Assembly: GCF_023838525.1 (NCBI RefSeq)
Contig: NZ_JAHUQD010000002.1
Span: 62,001-126,000 of the forward strand
Length of the DNA stretch: 64,000 nt
Direction: 5' to 3'
Source of the DNA: Caldicoprobacter algeriensis
GTDB taxonomy: Bacteria; Bacillota; Clostridia; Caldicoprobacterales; Caldicoprobacteraceae
In this document: positions 26,733 through 35,800 of the stretch, in pieces
How the letters are laid out: each line of letters opens with the position of its first letter
Position numbering within the stretch: the first letter of the stretch is position 1
Program-made: the position numbers and the translations under genes
Notes under the pieces: generated by a model
Told to the model about the DNA's origin: nothing
Databases searched by the model: none
What the model saw: only the letters and a program-made list of their open reading frames with translations

Positions 26733-27517
26733 GCATCTCTCCCTTTCTTATATATGATCTTCTGTCCCCTGTGGGACAGGGATACCACTTTTGTCGGCAG
26801 GCCTTTCATCCTGTCAGCAAACTTGCGCGTAATATCATATTGCTCCCAGAAATGCATTGGTACAAAAAGGTCAGGCCTCAACCGGTTTATAAAAAGCTCC
26901 CCTCCCATATGATAATATTCTTTCAACCTAGGGTCAACCGGGAAAAATGCGATATCTATTGGCTCTCCCGCCATTTTATCTATTTCCCTCTCAAAGCTTT
27001 CCTTATCCTGCTTAAGCTCCTCAGGTGTTGACTCATAGTACCAGTACCAGCAGTTCAAATCTCCAGCATGGAATATCTTAAGCCCGTCAACTTCGACCAA
27101 AAAGGATACGCCTATATCGGTAGAGCCATAGGCCTTTATCATCACATCATCTATATGCAGTATCTTGTATGGGAAAACAACATATGAATTTTCCCAGTTT
27201 AGCTTTACCATACGCTTAATATCGATACTCAAAACATAGACGATATCCGGCCTATCCTTTTGCCAATCGAAGATAACTTTATTGAAATGATCCCCATGGC
27301 CATGGGACACAAACACCAATATCCTCTTATCTTTATCCAGCTGGTCCGGAGTAACAATGCCGCTTTCAAGGCTCCTTGCTTCACTTTCGGGTTTATCACA
27401 GGAGTAGTCAAACACCAGGAAATGCCCAGCGGTTTCAACAGCAAAGCCGCTGTGATGTAAATACCAGATGTTAGCCTGAGGCGCATCAATGATACGATCA
27501 CTTACACCCTTTTTCAA
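26729..27517 (-). CDS. MBL-fold metal-dependent hydrolase (UlaG-like)
   Basis: The 262-residue enzyme carries the metallo-beta-lactamase motif SHGHGDHFNKV, FHAGDLNCWYW and a late His (VPMHFWEQYD). The layout is nearest to UlaG/YtxD-type hydrolases. It starts at TTG 27517 with AGGAGG 9 bases upstream. Its coupling to a glyoxalase I-like gene suggests a glyoxalase-II-like thioester hydrolase role in aldehyde detoxification, but that is inference; a lactonase is also possible. Confidence 0.85.
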   Translation of the reverse strand: MKKGVSDRIIDAPQANIWYLHHSGFAVETAGHFLVFDYSCDKPESEARSLESGIVTPDQLDKDKRILVFVSHGHGDHFNKVIFDWQKDRPDIVYVLSIDIKRMVKLNWENSYVVFPYKILHIDDVMIKAYGSTDIGVSFLVEVDGLKIFHAGDLNCWYWYYESTPEELKQDKESFEREIDKMAGEPIDIAFFPVDPRLKEYYHMGGELFINRLRPDLFVPMHFWEQYDITRKFADRMKGLPTKVVSLSHRGQKIIYKKGRDA

Positions 27518-27695
27518 TTGCCGTTACCTCCTATCCCCATAAATTGCGCTGTTTTTTCAAATAACTATGTGTATTTTAAAATTATACATCTATTCAAAGC
27601 ACGTCTTACCCTTTCTCTTAATCCACGATAATACCTACCTTCCTTACAGCGCTATTTATCCATCCTAAAAAATATCCGCAAGCACTTATGCTCAG

Positions 27696-28517
27696 TTAGA
27701 TATTTCTGAATTCTTGCGGTGAAAACCCAGTGTATCTTTTAAAAACCTTTGAAAAATACCCTGCGTCGTTAAACCCAATCATATCAGCAATCTCCTTAAC
27801 CGTCAAATCAGTGGTTTTAAGCAGATGCTTGGCCTTCTCCAACCTAAGCCTGTTTATGTACTGCATTGGCGAGCAACCAAGGTGATCCCGGAAAAATTTT
27901 ATGAAATAGTTGGGATGAAAATGCACAATCTTGGCAAGGTCATCGATTGTTATGTTATCATTAAGATGGGATTCGATAAAGGTTAACACCTCGCCTAGCT
28001 CCTGAGTGGAGGAATAAGCATAAAGCTGTATATCGTCCAACGACAATTTGTCAAAATACCAGGCTATGATCTCCATCATAATCCCTTTAAGCCGCAGAGC
28101 ATCCGTAAAGCCGCCGCTGTGGTAACTGTCAACCAGAGCCGCAAAAAGCTCTTTAAGCTCTCGATCATCGCCAACATCCACAAACACCGGAGTCCTCACG
28201 ATATCAAAAAGATTCATCTCTCCCACTTTTGCCGTGAAATGGCACCAGTATTTTTTGAACGTGTTCTCGCTTATGGTAGAATACGACTGCACCACACCTG
28301 CCGGCATCAAAAACAGCTGTCCGGGCTTAGGATAATACTCGTCGCTTCCAATTTTAAGCCACCCTTCCCCATCGCATATATAATAAAACTTGTTGTAATC
28401 GGGCACATAGTCAAAATCGGCCCAACTCTGAGGACAGCACGTGTAACTTGCCACCTGGACATCTACTTGAAGATTAGACAGATAGTTCTTTATAAGCAGC
28501 GCTTTATCATGCTTCAT
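27696..28517 (-). CDS. AraC-family transcriptional activator, probably of the fucosidase gene
   Basis: The 273-residue protein has an N-terminal cupin-like ligand domain (DYNKFYYICDGEGWLKIG, LFLMPAGVVQSY) and two C-terminal helix-turn-helix motifs (TIDDLAKIVHFHPNYFIKFF and VKEIADMIGFNDAGYFSKVF) ending GFSPQEFRN. It is divergent from the GH29 gene with a 155-base gap. The fucosidase promoter region has TATAAT at 28617-28622 but no recognisable -35, as expected for an activator-dependent promoter. The inducer is likely a fucoside or related sugar (inference). Confidence 0.9.
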   Translation of the reverse strand: MKHDKALLIKNYLSNLQVDVQVASYTCCPQSWADFDYVPDYNKFYYICDGEGWLKIGSDEYYPKPGQLFLMPAGVVQSYSTISENTFKKYWCHFTAKVGEMNLFDIVRTPVFVDVGDDRELKELFAALVDSYHSGGFTDALRLKGIMMEIIAWYFDKLSLDDIQLYAYSSTQELGEVLTFIESHLNDNITIDDLAKIVHFHPNYFIKFFRDHLGCSPMQYINRLRLEKAKHLLKTTDLTVKEIADMIGFNDAGYFSKVFKRYTGFSPQEFRNI

Positions 28518-28672
28518 CGGCCAACCCTCTTATAATTAAAACTCCTCATACGTAAAAAGTTAGTTTTGAACAACCAAAGATTAAAAATTTCCATTTTTAT
28601 TATACCATAATTTCAATATAATCTGCTAAGAGGTTTTGTTATTTGTGCAAATACTAAAAGGGAGGTAATGGC

Positions 28673-29941
28673 ATGTCAACAGCAAATGAGCGCATCGAAT
28701 GGTTTGTAAAAGCGCGTTTCGGCATGTTTATCCACTGGGGCCTTTACGCCATCCCGGCAAGGGGTGAATGGGTAAGGAGCCACGAAAAACTCTCAATTGA
28801 AGACTACCAGCCTTTCTTTGAGGAGTTCAATCCGGTAAACTACAACCCCAAAGAGTGGGCAGTCCTGGCAAAAAAAGCCGGAATGAAGTATGCCGTCATG
28901 ACAGCCAAACACCATGACGGCTTCTGCCTGTTCGACAGCAAGCTCACCGATTATAAGGCAACCAAAACCCCCGCAAGCAGGGACCTCATAAGAGAATACG
29001 TTGAAGCCTTCAGGAGCGAAGGCCTAAAAGTAGGGTTTTATTATTCGCTGCTGGACTGGTATCACCCCGATTATCCGGCATATGGTGACAGCTTCCATCC
29101 AATGAGGGACAATGAAACTTGGAAGGACAAAAAGCATGATTTTCCCAGATACATAGAATATATGCACGGACAAGTAAGGGAGCTCCTTACCAACTACGGA
29201 AAGATCGATATAATGTGGTTTGACTTCTCGTACGGCAACATGTCAGGTGAAACCTGGAAGGCTACCGAGCTGGTTAAAATGGTCCGCTCCCTGCAACCCC
29301 ATATCATAATAGATGACAGGCTGGGCGGTAACATCCGGTCAGTGAATAAAGAAATCTATGCCGGTGACTTCGCTTCCCCCGAACAGATCATACCGCCTGA
29401 AGGCGTTGTGGATGAGGCCGGCAATCCCATACCCTGGGAGGCATGCATCACCATGAACAACCACTGGGGCTATGCAGCCGCCGATAAGGACTTTAAATCG
29501 TCCAAGCAGCTCATCAGAGCGCTGGTTGAATGCGTAAGCAAGGGTGGAAACCTCCTGCTCAACGTTGGCCCCAATGCAAAGGGAGAAATCCCAGAGGAGA
29601 GCGTTGAGATACTCACCGAAATTGGAAAATGGATGAGCAAAAACGGTGAAAGCATATATGGTTGCGGCAATGCTGGCCTGCCAAAACCCGAATGGGGACG
29701 CTATACAAGGAAAGGCAACAAGCTGTACGCTCATATATTCGAAAGGGGTATAGGCCCCATCGCCATTCAGGGCATAAAAGGTAAAGTCAAAAGAGCAAGG
29801 CTACTGGCCGATGGCTCTGAAGTGAATATCCAAAAACCCTGGAATGCACACCATTATGGCGATGCCATATTCCTCAACCTCAGGAGCTCCAAACTGCCTG
29901 ATGAGATTGACACCGTTGTGGAGCTGGAATTGGAGGAATAA
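28673..29941 (+). CDS. Alpha-L-fucosidase, GH29
   Basis: The 422-residue enzyme begins with the GH29 signature WFVKARFGMFIHWGLYAIPA, then AVMTAKHHDGFCLFDS and FYYSLLDWYHPDY. The nucleophile Asp lies in DIMWFDFSYG. A short C-terminal beta domain follows. There is no signal peptide, so it cleaves imported fucosylated oligosaccharides in the cytoplasm, consistent with xyloglucan or glycan use. GGGAGG lies 7 bases before the ATG. It is controlled by the divergent AraC protein and ends in a strong hairpin. Confidence 0.95.
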   Translation: MSTANERIEWFVKARFGMFIHWGLYAIPARGEWVRSHEKLSIEDYQPFFEEFNPVNYNPKEWAVLAKKAGMKYAVMTAKHHDGFCLFDSKLTDYKATKTPASRDLIREYVEAFRSEGLKVGFYYSLLDWYHPDYPAYGDSFHPMRDNETWKDKKHDFPRYIEYMHGQVRELLTNYGKIDIMWFDFSYGNMSGETWKATELVKMVRSLQPHIIIDDRLGGNIRSVNKEIYAGDFASPEQIIPPEGVVDEAGNPIPWEACITMNNHWGYAAADKDFKSSKQLIRALVECVSKGGNLLLNVGPNAKGEIPEESVEILTEIGKWMSKNGESIYGCGNAGLPKPEWGRYTRKGNKLYAHIFERGIGPIAIQGIKGKVKRARLLADGSEVNIQKPWNAHHYGDAIFLNLRSSKLPDEIDTVVELELEE

Positions 29942-29945
29942 ATAC

Positions 29946-29986
29946 AAACCAGCTACCACGTCTGGGAAAGATGTGGTAGCTGGTTT
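29946..29986. terminator. Hairpin terminator after the fucosidase gene
   Basis: AAACCAGCTACCAC (29946-29959) pairs over 14 perfect base pairs with GTGGTAGCTGGTTT (29973-29986). There is no long T-run on either side, but the stem is very stable and lies 4 bases after the stop. Confidence 0.75.
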
Positions 29987-30118
29987 AATGTGACACTAAC
30001 TACAATATTGAAATTGATCGACAGACCGATCAGTAAAAATTTACGTATAAATTTCAACTTATCTGACAAATATAGACGTTATTTTTAAGCATAGTGGCAA
30101 TTTTTCATCCTTGAAAGT

Positions 30119-30168
30119 GGCGGGAGTGTAAATATTTTTGTGTATGGGAGCTTTTAGCTCCTTTCTGG
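30119..30168 (+). mobile_element. Second IS256-type element end, solo
   Basis: GTGTAAATATTTTTGTGTATGG followed by an AGCTCCTTTCTGG block (split here: GTGTAAATATTT, TTGTGTATGG, GCTCCTTTCTGG) parallels the left end of the IS256 remnants at 544 and 31133 but with another outer tip (GGGAGTGTAA). It is a diverged end without a transposase. The spacer 29987-30366 otherwise holds no gene I can support. Confidence 0.5.
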
Positions 30169-30366
30169 CGTTATTTATTGTGTCACTTTAACCTGGTAAC
30201 AATGTCTTTCATACATTACTATTGTTACCTTTTCTTTATATTTTATGCATAAAATAGAATATTTTTGGTGATAATTTTTATACTGGTATAGTATACTCTC
30301 CTCCTTCCTTTGCAAAATCTCAAAGAGCTTTCCAGGAATATCTTTTGTGGCAAAAACCAATATTTT

Positions 30367-31133
30367 ACTGTCCTAATAAGTTTTTAACAACTTATATAAC
30401 ATAATTTTCTATTCTGCTGCCGTATATTATCAACAGCTGATTTAATACCTGGTCCCAATTACGATACCTCTGCGTCCATTTCTTCATTACATTTATGGAC
30501 GCAAGATACAGCATCTTCTCAAGCGCACCGTCAGAAGGAAATACCGATGATGAATGGATACACCTTTTCAATCGGCCTGTTTTGCCATTCCTTTATCTCA
30601 GGTACTATCCTCTCAGTTATCTTACTTACCAGCTCAGCCGATACTTCTACTCCGTACAGTTCCTTGATTTGTTCGTGAATGTCTCTGGTGCTCATCCCTT
30701 TGGCATACAAAGAGATAACCTTTTCTTCAATGCCAGAAACATCTCTTGAGTATTTAGGTACTATTTTAGGATTGTATTCTCCTTTGCGGTCCCTTGGGAT
30801 ATTCAATTCAACTGGTCTCAGTTCACTACGTACAGTCTTAGAGCTATAGCCATTTCTGGTATTGTCAGAGTTGGCAGGCAGTTTTTCACCTTTAGAGTAA
30901 CCAAGATGAACATCCATTTCTGCCTCCAGCATTTCTTGAAGGATATCCTTAAAGGAGTCCTTCAAGAATTTCATAATCTCTTGAGGAGTTTGAAAATTGT
31001 TTTCCTTAATTATTTCTCTTACCACTTCTTTTGGTAAAACACCCATAATAAAACGCTCCTTTCTGATTTTATGTTGTTAATTTTATCCAGAAAGGAGCTT
31101 TCTCATTCATCCATACACAAAATTTTGGACAGT
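30367..31133 (-). mobile_element. IS256-family element with internal deletion
   Basis: The element is bounded by ACTGTCCTAATAAG (from 30367) and, on the other strand, ACTGTCCAAAATTT (from 31133), the imperfect inverted ends. Length is about 770 bases against about 1.3 kb for a full element. Both ends and both termini of the transposase gene are kept while the middle is missing. No convincing target duplication was found next to the ends. Confidence 0.75.
30392..31046 (-). pseudogene. IS256-family transposase, middle deleted
   Basis: The first 167 codons (31046 to about 30546) are a normal transposase N-terminus: MGVLPKEVVREIIKEN, EMLEAEMDVHLGYSKGE, YAKGMSTRDI, stopping at EKVYPFII. About 190 central codons, including the catalytic DDE residues, are gone. 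The C-terminus resumes in another frame as FPSDGALEKMLYLASINVM and KKWTQRYRNWDQVLNQL, ending TAA at 30394-30392. The product cannot transpose. Confidence 0.85.
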
Positions 31134-31166
31134 CTCTTACAAATTCGTATACCTCTTCTCTACTGC

Positions 31167-32249
31167 TTACACATCTTCACCCATGCTTTTCAAAGCAATC
31201 GATACATCGGTATACGTGGCATAATCCAGTTTATCCTTAATTGATAACAAGTATTTTAACACTTCAATAGCTTTGTCTCTCTGCCCTATATCCTCCAAAA
31301 AAAGCGCATATCTATATCGCCCAAAGTACCAATCGGGCATATCCTCAAAAATTGATTCAAACTCTTTTTGCGCCTCCTCAATTCTACCCAGCCTTCCAAG
31401 AAAATCTGCCCTATCACAGCGCAATGTTCCTATTTCATCCCTCTCTTTTGAAAGAGGCAAAATTTTGTCTATTAGCTTTAGTCCATCCTCGGCAAACTTA
31501 TCGGCATGATTTTGATAGAAAAACAGCAAATCCAGATAAGCATTCTTAATAAACCCTTCATCGTTTAAATTCCCTGCTGTAGCGGCATTCTCTTTAAGTA
31601 CCATTAAAGCACCTTCTACATCATCCATTTCTTCTAAGAAATCAGCTATATGAGCTCTGTTCTCAAGCAACAACAGAGGATCATTTGAAGACACAGTTCT
31701 AAGATATTCTATTGATGCATACTTCCCCCCACCCAGAATAATCCTATCATCAATGGCTTTCATGTTTAAATTACCTATTATTGTTTTTATATTTTCAATC
31801 TTACTGAGACAACAACGCTTGTATTTGATCCCACTCCCGCAAGGACAGGGGTCATTCCTCCCGACTTTTTCCAAACTACGCCCCAACACATTTATATAAT
31901 CCAAATAACCTTTTATATCAAACTGTGCATCTTCTTTGAATACTTTAAAGATAAAATTAGCTAATACAGAAGCTATCGTCATCCTAGCAGCATGGTGTGA
32001 CATGCCCTTATCCATCAATCTTATCAAAGCATCTTTAACCTCAGGAGGATTATTAAGCAAAATTTGATTTTCAACTATGGATTCCAACAATATGTGCAAT
32101 ATAGGATTTACTCCGTTGATTTCGATAGGTCCTTCAATAAAAGGCCGTCGTTCCCATAAAATTTGCAGATCAGGATGGTCGTCTAGTACTCTCTTTACAG
32201 CTTGATCTTCCGTATACTCCATCAGTTTATCAATGCTATCCTTATTCAT
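31167..32249 (-). CDS. SEC-C and TPR-like repeat protein appended to the BREX operon
   Basis: The 360-residue protein has an N-terminal helical domain (about 1-128) containing AARMTIASVLANFIFKV, an internal SEC-C zinc motif [18 protein letters not shown] (about 133-150), and a C-terminal TPR-like solenoid (LLLENRAHIADFLEEM, LGRLGRIEEAQKEFES, GRYRYALFLEDIGQRDK). No enzymatic motif is seen. SEC-C binds zinc and, in SecA, contacts SecB and ribosomes. It is the last gene of the leftward BREX operon, 35 bases after another SEC-C gene, so it may be an accessory or target-sensing part. Function unknown. Confidence 0.82.
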   Translation of the reverse strand: MNKDSIDKLMEYTEDQAVKRVLDDHPDLQILWERRPFIEGPIEINGVNPILHILLESIVENQILLNNPPEVKDALIRLMDKGMSHHAARMTIASVLANFIFKVFKEDAQFDIKGYLDYINVLGRSLEKVGRNDPCPCGSGIKYKRCCLSKIENIKTIIGNLNMKAIDDRIILGGGKYASIEYLRTVSSNDPLLLLENRAHIADFLEEMDDVEGALMVLKENAATAGNLNDEGFIKNAYLDLLFFYQNHADKFAEDGLKLIDKILPLSKERDEIGTLRCDRADFLGRLGRIEEAQKEFESIFEDMPDWYFGRYRYALFLEDIGQRDKAIEVLKYLLSIKDKLDYATYTDVSIALKSMGEDV

Positions 32250-32284
32250 AAATATCCCCCTTCACTTAGCCTGGAAATATCACT

Positions 32285-33550
32285 CTATTTCCCACAGCAC
32301 TTCTTATACTTTTTGCCGCTCCCACACGGACATGGTTCATTTCTCCCTACTTTAACCTCGCCGGAATAGATTTTATTCAGCTTTTCTCTAACCTTCCTCT
32401 CCTGAATTAGTTCATTAATAGCCTCTTTGAGCCGCTCTTCTAGCTCTTCCTCGAAAATTTTTAGTAAACTCTTTTCGTCCGATATAGTTTCTTTCGCCCT
32501 TTTCTTCTTCTCTTCAGCCTGCTTAATACCCTCATACCATTTATCCATATCAGGATGCCGCAGACCATGTACCACATGAAGGACGTAGGCAGATTCTTCA
32601 AGGTTGATAAAAAATCTGTCATAGCCATGCCATAGCAAAGTCAAAATCATGGGAATAGAGTCAACGGAAAAGAGCTTGGCCAATCCGTAAGCAAGATAGG
32701 TCTTTAACGTCACGTCCGTTTCCTTGGGAAAAAACTTCAGCATAAGCTCTTCGCTTTCCTTTATTTTTATTTTCGATAACGCTCCACTGGCGTATATTCT
32801 AAAATGAAACCCCTCATTCAAATACTCATTGCCAATGGCTTCCACCACTTCGGCTATACCAATCCTGACCAAAGCCTCTGCGGCACGTTCACAAAGAAAA
32901 TCGCTGTTAATCTTAATGGTCTTTACTAGAAAATGTATTGACTCTTTTGATTTGAGTTCTCCGGCAAGAACGCTAAGATAAGTATCATCCCACCCGTTAT
33001 ACTCCTCAGGATAGTCGATTTGTATTTTTTCCAAGTATTTATCCATCGGAAAATCTTTGCGCCTGGCAAGCTCCTTTATTATAAGCTCACCGTAATTGTA
33101 ATCAAACTCGCGGAAACCTTTGCCTAACCCCGATTGGCTGTATTCCCAAAGAGTCTCCCACAACTTTTCGGTATCCATAGAGGCAATCGAAAACCTTTTT
33201 TCCAAAATATCCATATACTTTTGCTCCCTCGGTCGAACATCGGGCAGCCTTTTCAAAAGCTCTAAATCAGCTTCCACAATTGTCCTGTCAACGTGAAAAA
33301 CTATATTAGGATGAGACGGTTCTATCTCCCACAGCCTTTTTAGGGTTTCCTCATTGTGGGGAAGGTCCGGCATACTGCTCAATATGTCCAAAGCTTCTTC
33401 GTCATCAACCCCTTTGCTGTATAATTCCAGCATCATTTTTGTAACCTCTATGTCGCCGATACCACCTTCAGCAAAAAACTCCATTGCATACTTCCTTACA
33501 ACTTTTTCCGGATGAAATATAAGGCTTTTTACTTCAGATTTATCAAGCAT
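32285..33550 (-). CDS. HEAT-like repeat protein with C-terminal SEC-C motif, appended to the BREX operon
   Basis: The 421-residue protein is built of HEAT-like helical repeats (VVRKYAMEFFAEGGI near the start, ERAAEALVRIGIAEV, YLAYGLAKLFSVDSI), followed by a charged helix and the SEC-C end [21 protein letters not shown] at 33550 is preferred over a GTG at 33559 because AAAGGG is 8 bases upstream. It lies 47 bases after brxA. The SEC-C end is almost identical to those of the proteins at 17506-18894 and 31167-32249. Role unknown; a scaffold or recruitment factor is plausible. Confidence 0.82.
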   Translation of the reverse strand: MLDKSEVKSLIFHPEKVVRKYAMEFFAEGGIGDIEVTKMMLELYSKGVDDEEALDILSSMPDLPHNEETLKRLWEIEPSHPNIVFHVDRTIVEADLELLKRLPDVRPREQKYMDILEKRFSIASMDTEKLWETLWEYSQSGLGKGFREFDYNYGELIIKELARRKDFPMDKYLEKIQIDYPEEYNGWDDTYLSVLAGELKSKESIHFLVKTIKINSDFLCERAAEALVRIGIAEVVEAIGNEYLNEGFHFRIYASGALSKIKIKESEELMLKFFPKETDVTLKTYLAYGLAKLFSVDSIPMILTLLWHGYDRFFINLEESAYVLHVVHGLRHPDMDKWYEGIKQAEEKKKRAKETISDEKSLLKIFEEELEERLKEAINELIQERKVREKLNKIYSGEVKVGRNEPCPCGSGKKYKKCCGK

Positions 33551-33597
33551 ATTATACACCCTTTCTTTTAACGTTTAATTCACAACAAACATATCAG

Positions 33598-34314
33598 CTA
33601 GCAAAATCCCCTCCCAATGCTCACCACAGTCTCGCCGCCTATCCTATCCAACACAAATGCGCCATGGCTGTGCAGATCGGCAACACTAACATCTATAATA
33701 AAAGGGAAAAGCTCTTTAAACCTTTCCAGTTCCCAAACGCTGTGATACAGCTTGTCCCTACTTTTAAGAACTGCATATATAAGCAGAGAAATAACATCTT
33801 TATTTTTAACTTCCCTTTTAAGCACCCTATAAACCCCAGGTTTTACTTGTTCAAGTACACCGCACTCTCTCAGCGTCTTTATATTCTTAGGTATGGAATG
33901 CTTCAGAGTGCTTCTTTCACCCCATACTTCATATATCCTGCGTTTTATCTGAGATAGGGTTATTTCTTCCTGTATGTCTGACAACTTGCCTATAATAGCG
34001 CAAAGGTCCCTGAAAATGGGAAAGGCCAGAAGCATCATAGCCCAGTGTACTGCCAGGCGTTCAGAATTATTGCAGGTTTTAAATACTTCTAAAGCTCTGT
34101 CCCTTAAACCTTTGTTTTCATCAACTTCAAGCCATATCCTAGCTAAAATGCTTCTGGTTTTCAGAAGATTGGTACGGTCTTTTATGTAAGAAGACAAAAA
34201 TTCCAAGAGTATATCTTTTGACTGTTTTTCATCCTGACATTGCAACAAAAATTCCACCGTCTTATCAAGCCATTCCGGCTTTATAGGCCTTGAGAAAACT
34301 ACAGCTTTGCTCAT
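33598..34314 (-). CDS. brxA: BREX protein BrxA (DUF1819-like)
   Basis: The 238-residue helical protein is last of the core BREX genes. It shows the BrxA-like middle FPIFRDLCAIIGKL, IKRRIYEVWGERSTLKHSIP and KNIKTLRECGVLE, a winged-helix-type DNA-binding segment. BrxA binds DNA and is needed for defence in studied systems, though its step is unclear. It starts 4 bases after pglZ stops, so translation is coupled. Its position at the 3' end matches type III BREX (type I has brxA first). Confidence 0.83.
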   Translation of the reverse strand: MSKAVVFSRPIKPEWLDKTVEFLLQCQDEKQSKDILLEFLSSYIKDRTNLLKTRSILARIWLEVDENKGLRDRALEVFKTCNNSERLAVHWAMMLLAFPIFRDLCAIIGKLSDIQEEITLSQIKRRIYEVWGERSTLKHSIPKNIKTLRECGVLEQVKPGVYRVLKREVKNKDVISLLIYAVLKSRDKLYHSVWELERFKELFPFIIDVSVADLHSHGAFVLDRIGGETVVSIGRGFC

Positions 34315-34318
34315 AAAC

Positions 34319-35800
34319 TCACATCCCCTTTATCCTTGCAAAAGGTACTATGACTTCTTCTATGCTCATTCCACCGTGACACACATAGCTTTGGCCTTTT
34401 ATCCCAAATGCAGTATCCCTATCACATATTAAGTATCTGTATCCCTTGGGCATATATGTCCCCGGATACGTAAATACCTTGAATTTCTCTTCGACTTCCC
34501 CTGTAATGGCAAAGTCCTGGTAAACCCTAGCCCTTAAAGATGTCATTTCGGTCAAAACCCCATCATTTTTAGGCCTACCCTGCCCTATTGCCTCAACGTT
34601 GCCGTGGTCAGACGCAATGTAAACATCAAAACCTCTATTTATGAAGTTTCCAATAAGCTTTTTTAACTCGCCGCTACCTGCCCAGTGTGCTACACCCCAG
34701 TACATGCCTTTTTGCCCCTGCATCTGACCGTGCATGAGGTCATCAATAAAATTTACTATAATCCCAACAACTTTTATATTGTGCGGTAAATCCACTTCAA
34801 TATCTCTTCCAAAATATACATCGCTTTCTCTATAGCCATTGGTTACCCAGTATTCTATCCACTGTTTCTCTTCATCTTTCAACGAAAAAGCGTCACTGTG
34901 GCTGATCGGCAGCTTCCCCGAAAAAATCGACTGCCTGGACACAGTGGTCACCGTGGGAATCATGGCAAAACAGCATACCGTTTCAATATCATACTCCAAA
35001 TCCGGACAACTTGCAAGAATGGTAAGCCAATTTTCCAGTGACATCCCATCTATCACAATTAACGCAATTCTTTGGCTTTTTGACAGCATGTAATCGTTTA
35101 TTTTGTGTACCATCACCGGCCCTTCTACGCTGGTGCTGGCGGATAATAGGCCATAATTTGCAAGCATCCATACCTTGAAAAGGCCATTTATTTTGGCACA
35201 AAGCTGCTTTACATCTCTACCTGAAAAACCCCCATCAACCATCAATCTAACCCTTGCCCAGTCCCTAGCAATCTCAAACCAATCCCTGTAGCTTAACTTC
35301 TCTCTTAAGGATCGTTCAATCCTACTGCATACTATATCCACAAACTCGTCAGCATTCTTCCTTGAAAACATCTCTTTTTCTATAAATTCTTTGGTAGCCT
35401 TAGCACCAAGTACGCCGCTGAAACAATTCTGGTAGGCTATATACAGCAAATCAAGGTCAATATGGCGGAACCTCTTCAATTCCACCGGATCTAGCCTTGG
35501 GAAAACCGAAGCATAATCTACAAAGACATTGTAATACCTCTTTCTTATGTCATACGGGACATATATTTTTTCATTCATCACGCGTATTATAACCTTGACG
35601 TCCTTGTTATCCCTCAACTTTAGCTCATAGAAATACCGAAACTCTTCTGGATCAGCATATTCTATTATTTGGAAGCCTTTATTGTGCGCGAATCTCAAGG
35701 CACCACTTCTCTCACAAAGGTCATCGTAATCAAACAGAAGTATCTGATTTTCATAATCCACAGCCATCTTTTCCAGAATATACTGACATAACAATCCCAT
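34319..35800 (-). CDS. pglZ: BREX protein PglZ (alkaline-phosphatase superfamily)
   Basis: The protein has about 493 residues. The alkaline-phosphatase-like core shows LIVIDGMSLENW (metal Asp), IPTVTTVSRQSIFSGKLP (nucleophile region), YIASDHGNVEAIG and CHGGMSIEEVIVPF. ATG at 35800 overlaps the helicase stop as TGATG, typical coupling; a TTG two codons later has better ribosome-site spacing, so the exact start is open. PglZ is the hallmark of all BREX types and binds BrxB or partner proteins; its enzymatic role is uncertain. Metal residues look complete. Confidence 0.92.
   Translation of the reverse strand: MGLLCQYILEKMAVDYENQILLFDYDDLCERSGALRFAHNKGFQIIEYADPEEFRYFYELKLRDNKDVKVIIRVMNEKIYVPYDIRKRYYNVFVDYASVFPRLDPVELKRFRHIDLDLLYIAYQNCFSGVLGAKATKEFIEKEMFSRKNADEFVDIVCSRIERSLREKLSYRDWFEIARDWARVRLMVDGGFSGRDVKQLCAKINGLFKVWMLANYGLLSASTSVEGPVMVHKINDYMLSKSQRIALIVIDGMSLENWLTILASCPDLEYDIETVCCFAMIPTVTTVSRQSIFSGKLPISHSDAFSLKDEEKQWIEYWVTNGYRESDVYFGRDIEVDLPHNIKVVGIIVNFIDDLMHGQMQGQKGMYWGVAHWAGSGELKKLIGNFINRGFDVYIASDHGNVEAIGQGRPKNDGVLTEMTSLRARVYQDFAITGEVEEKFKVFTYPGTYMPKGYRYLICDRDTAFGIKGQSYVCHGGMSIEEVIVPFARIKGM

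Noticed and set aside
30175-30360. 61-codon minus-strand frame in the IS scar
   Set aside because: No ribosome site, no recognisable protein, A/T-rich DNA between IS ends.
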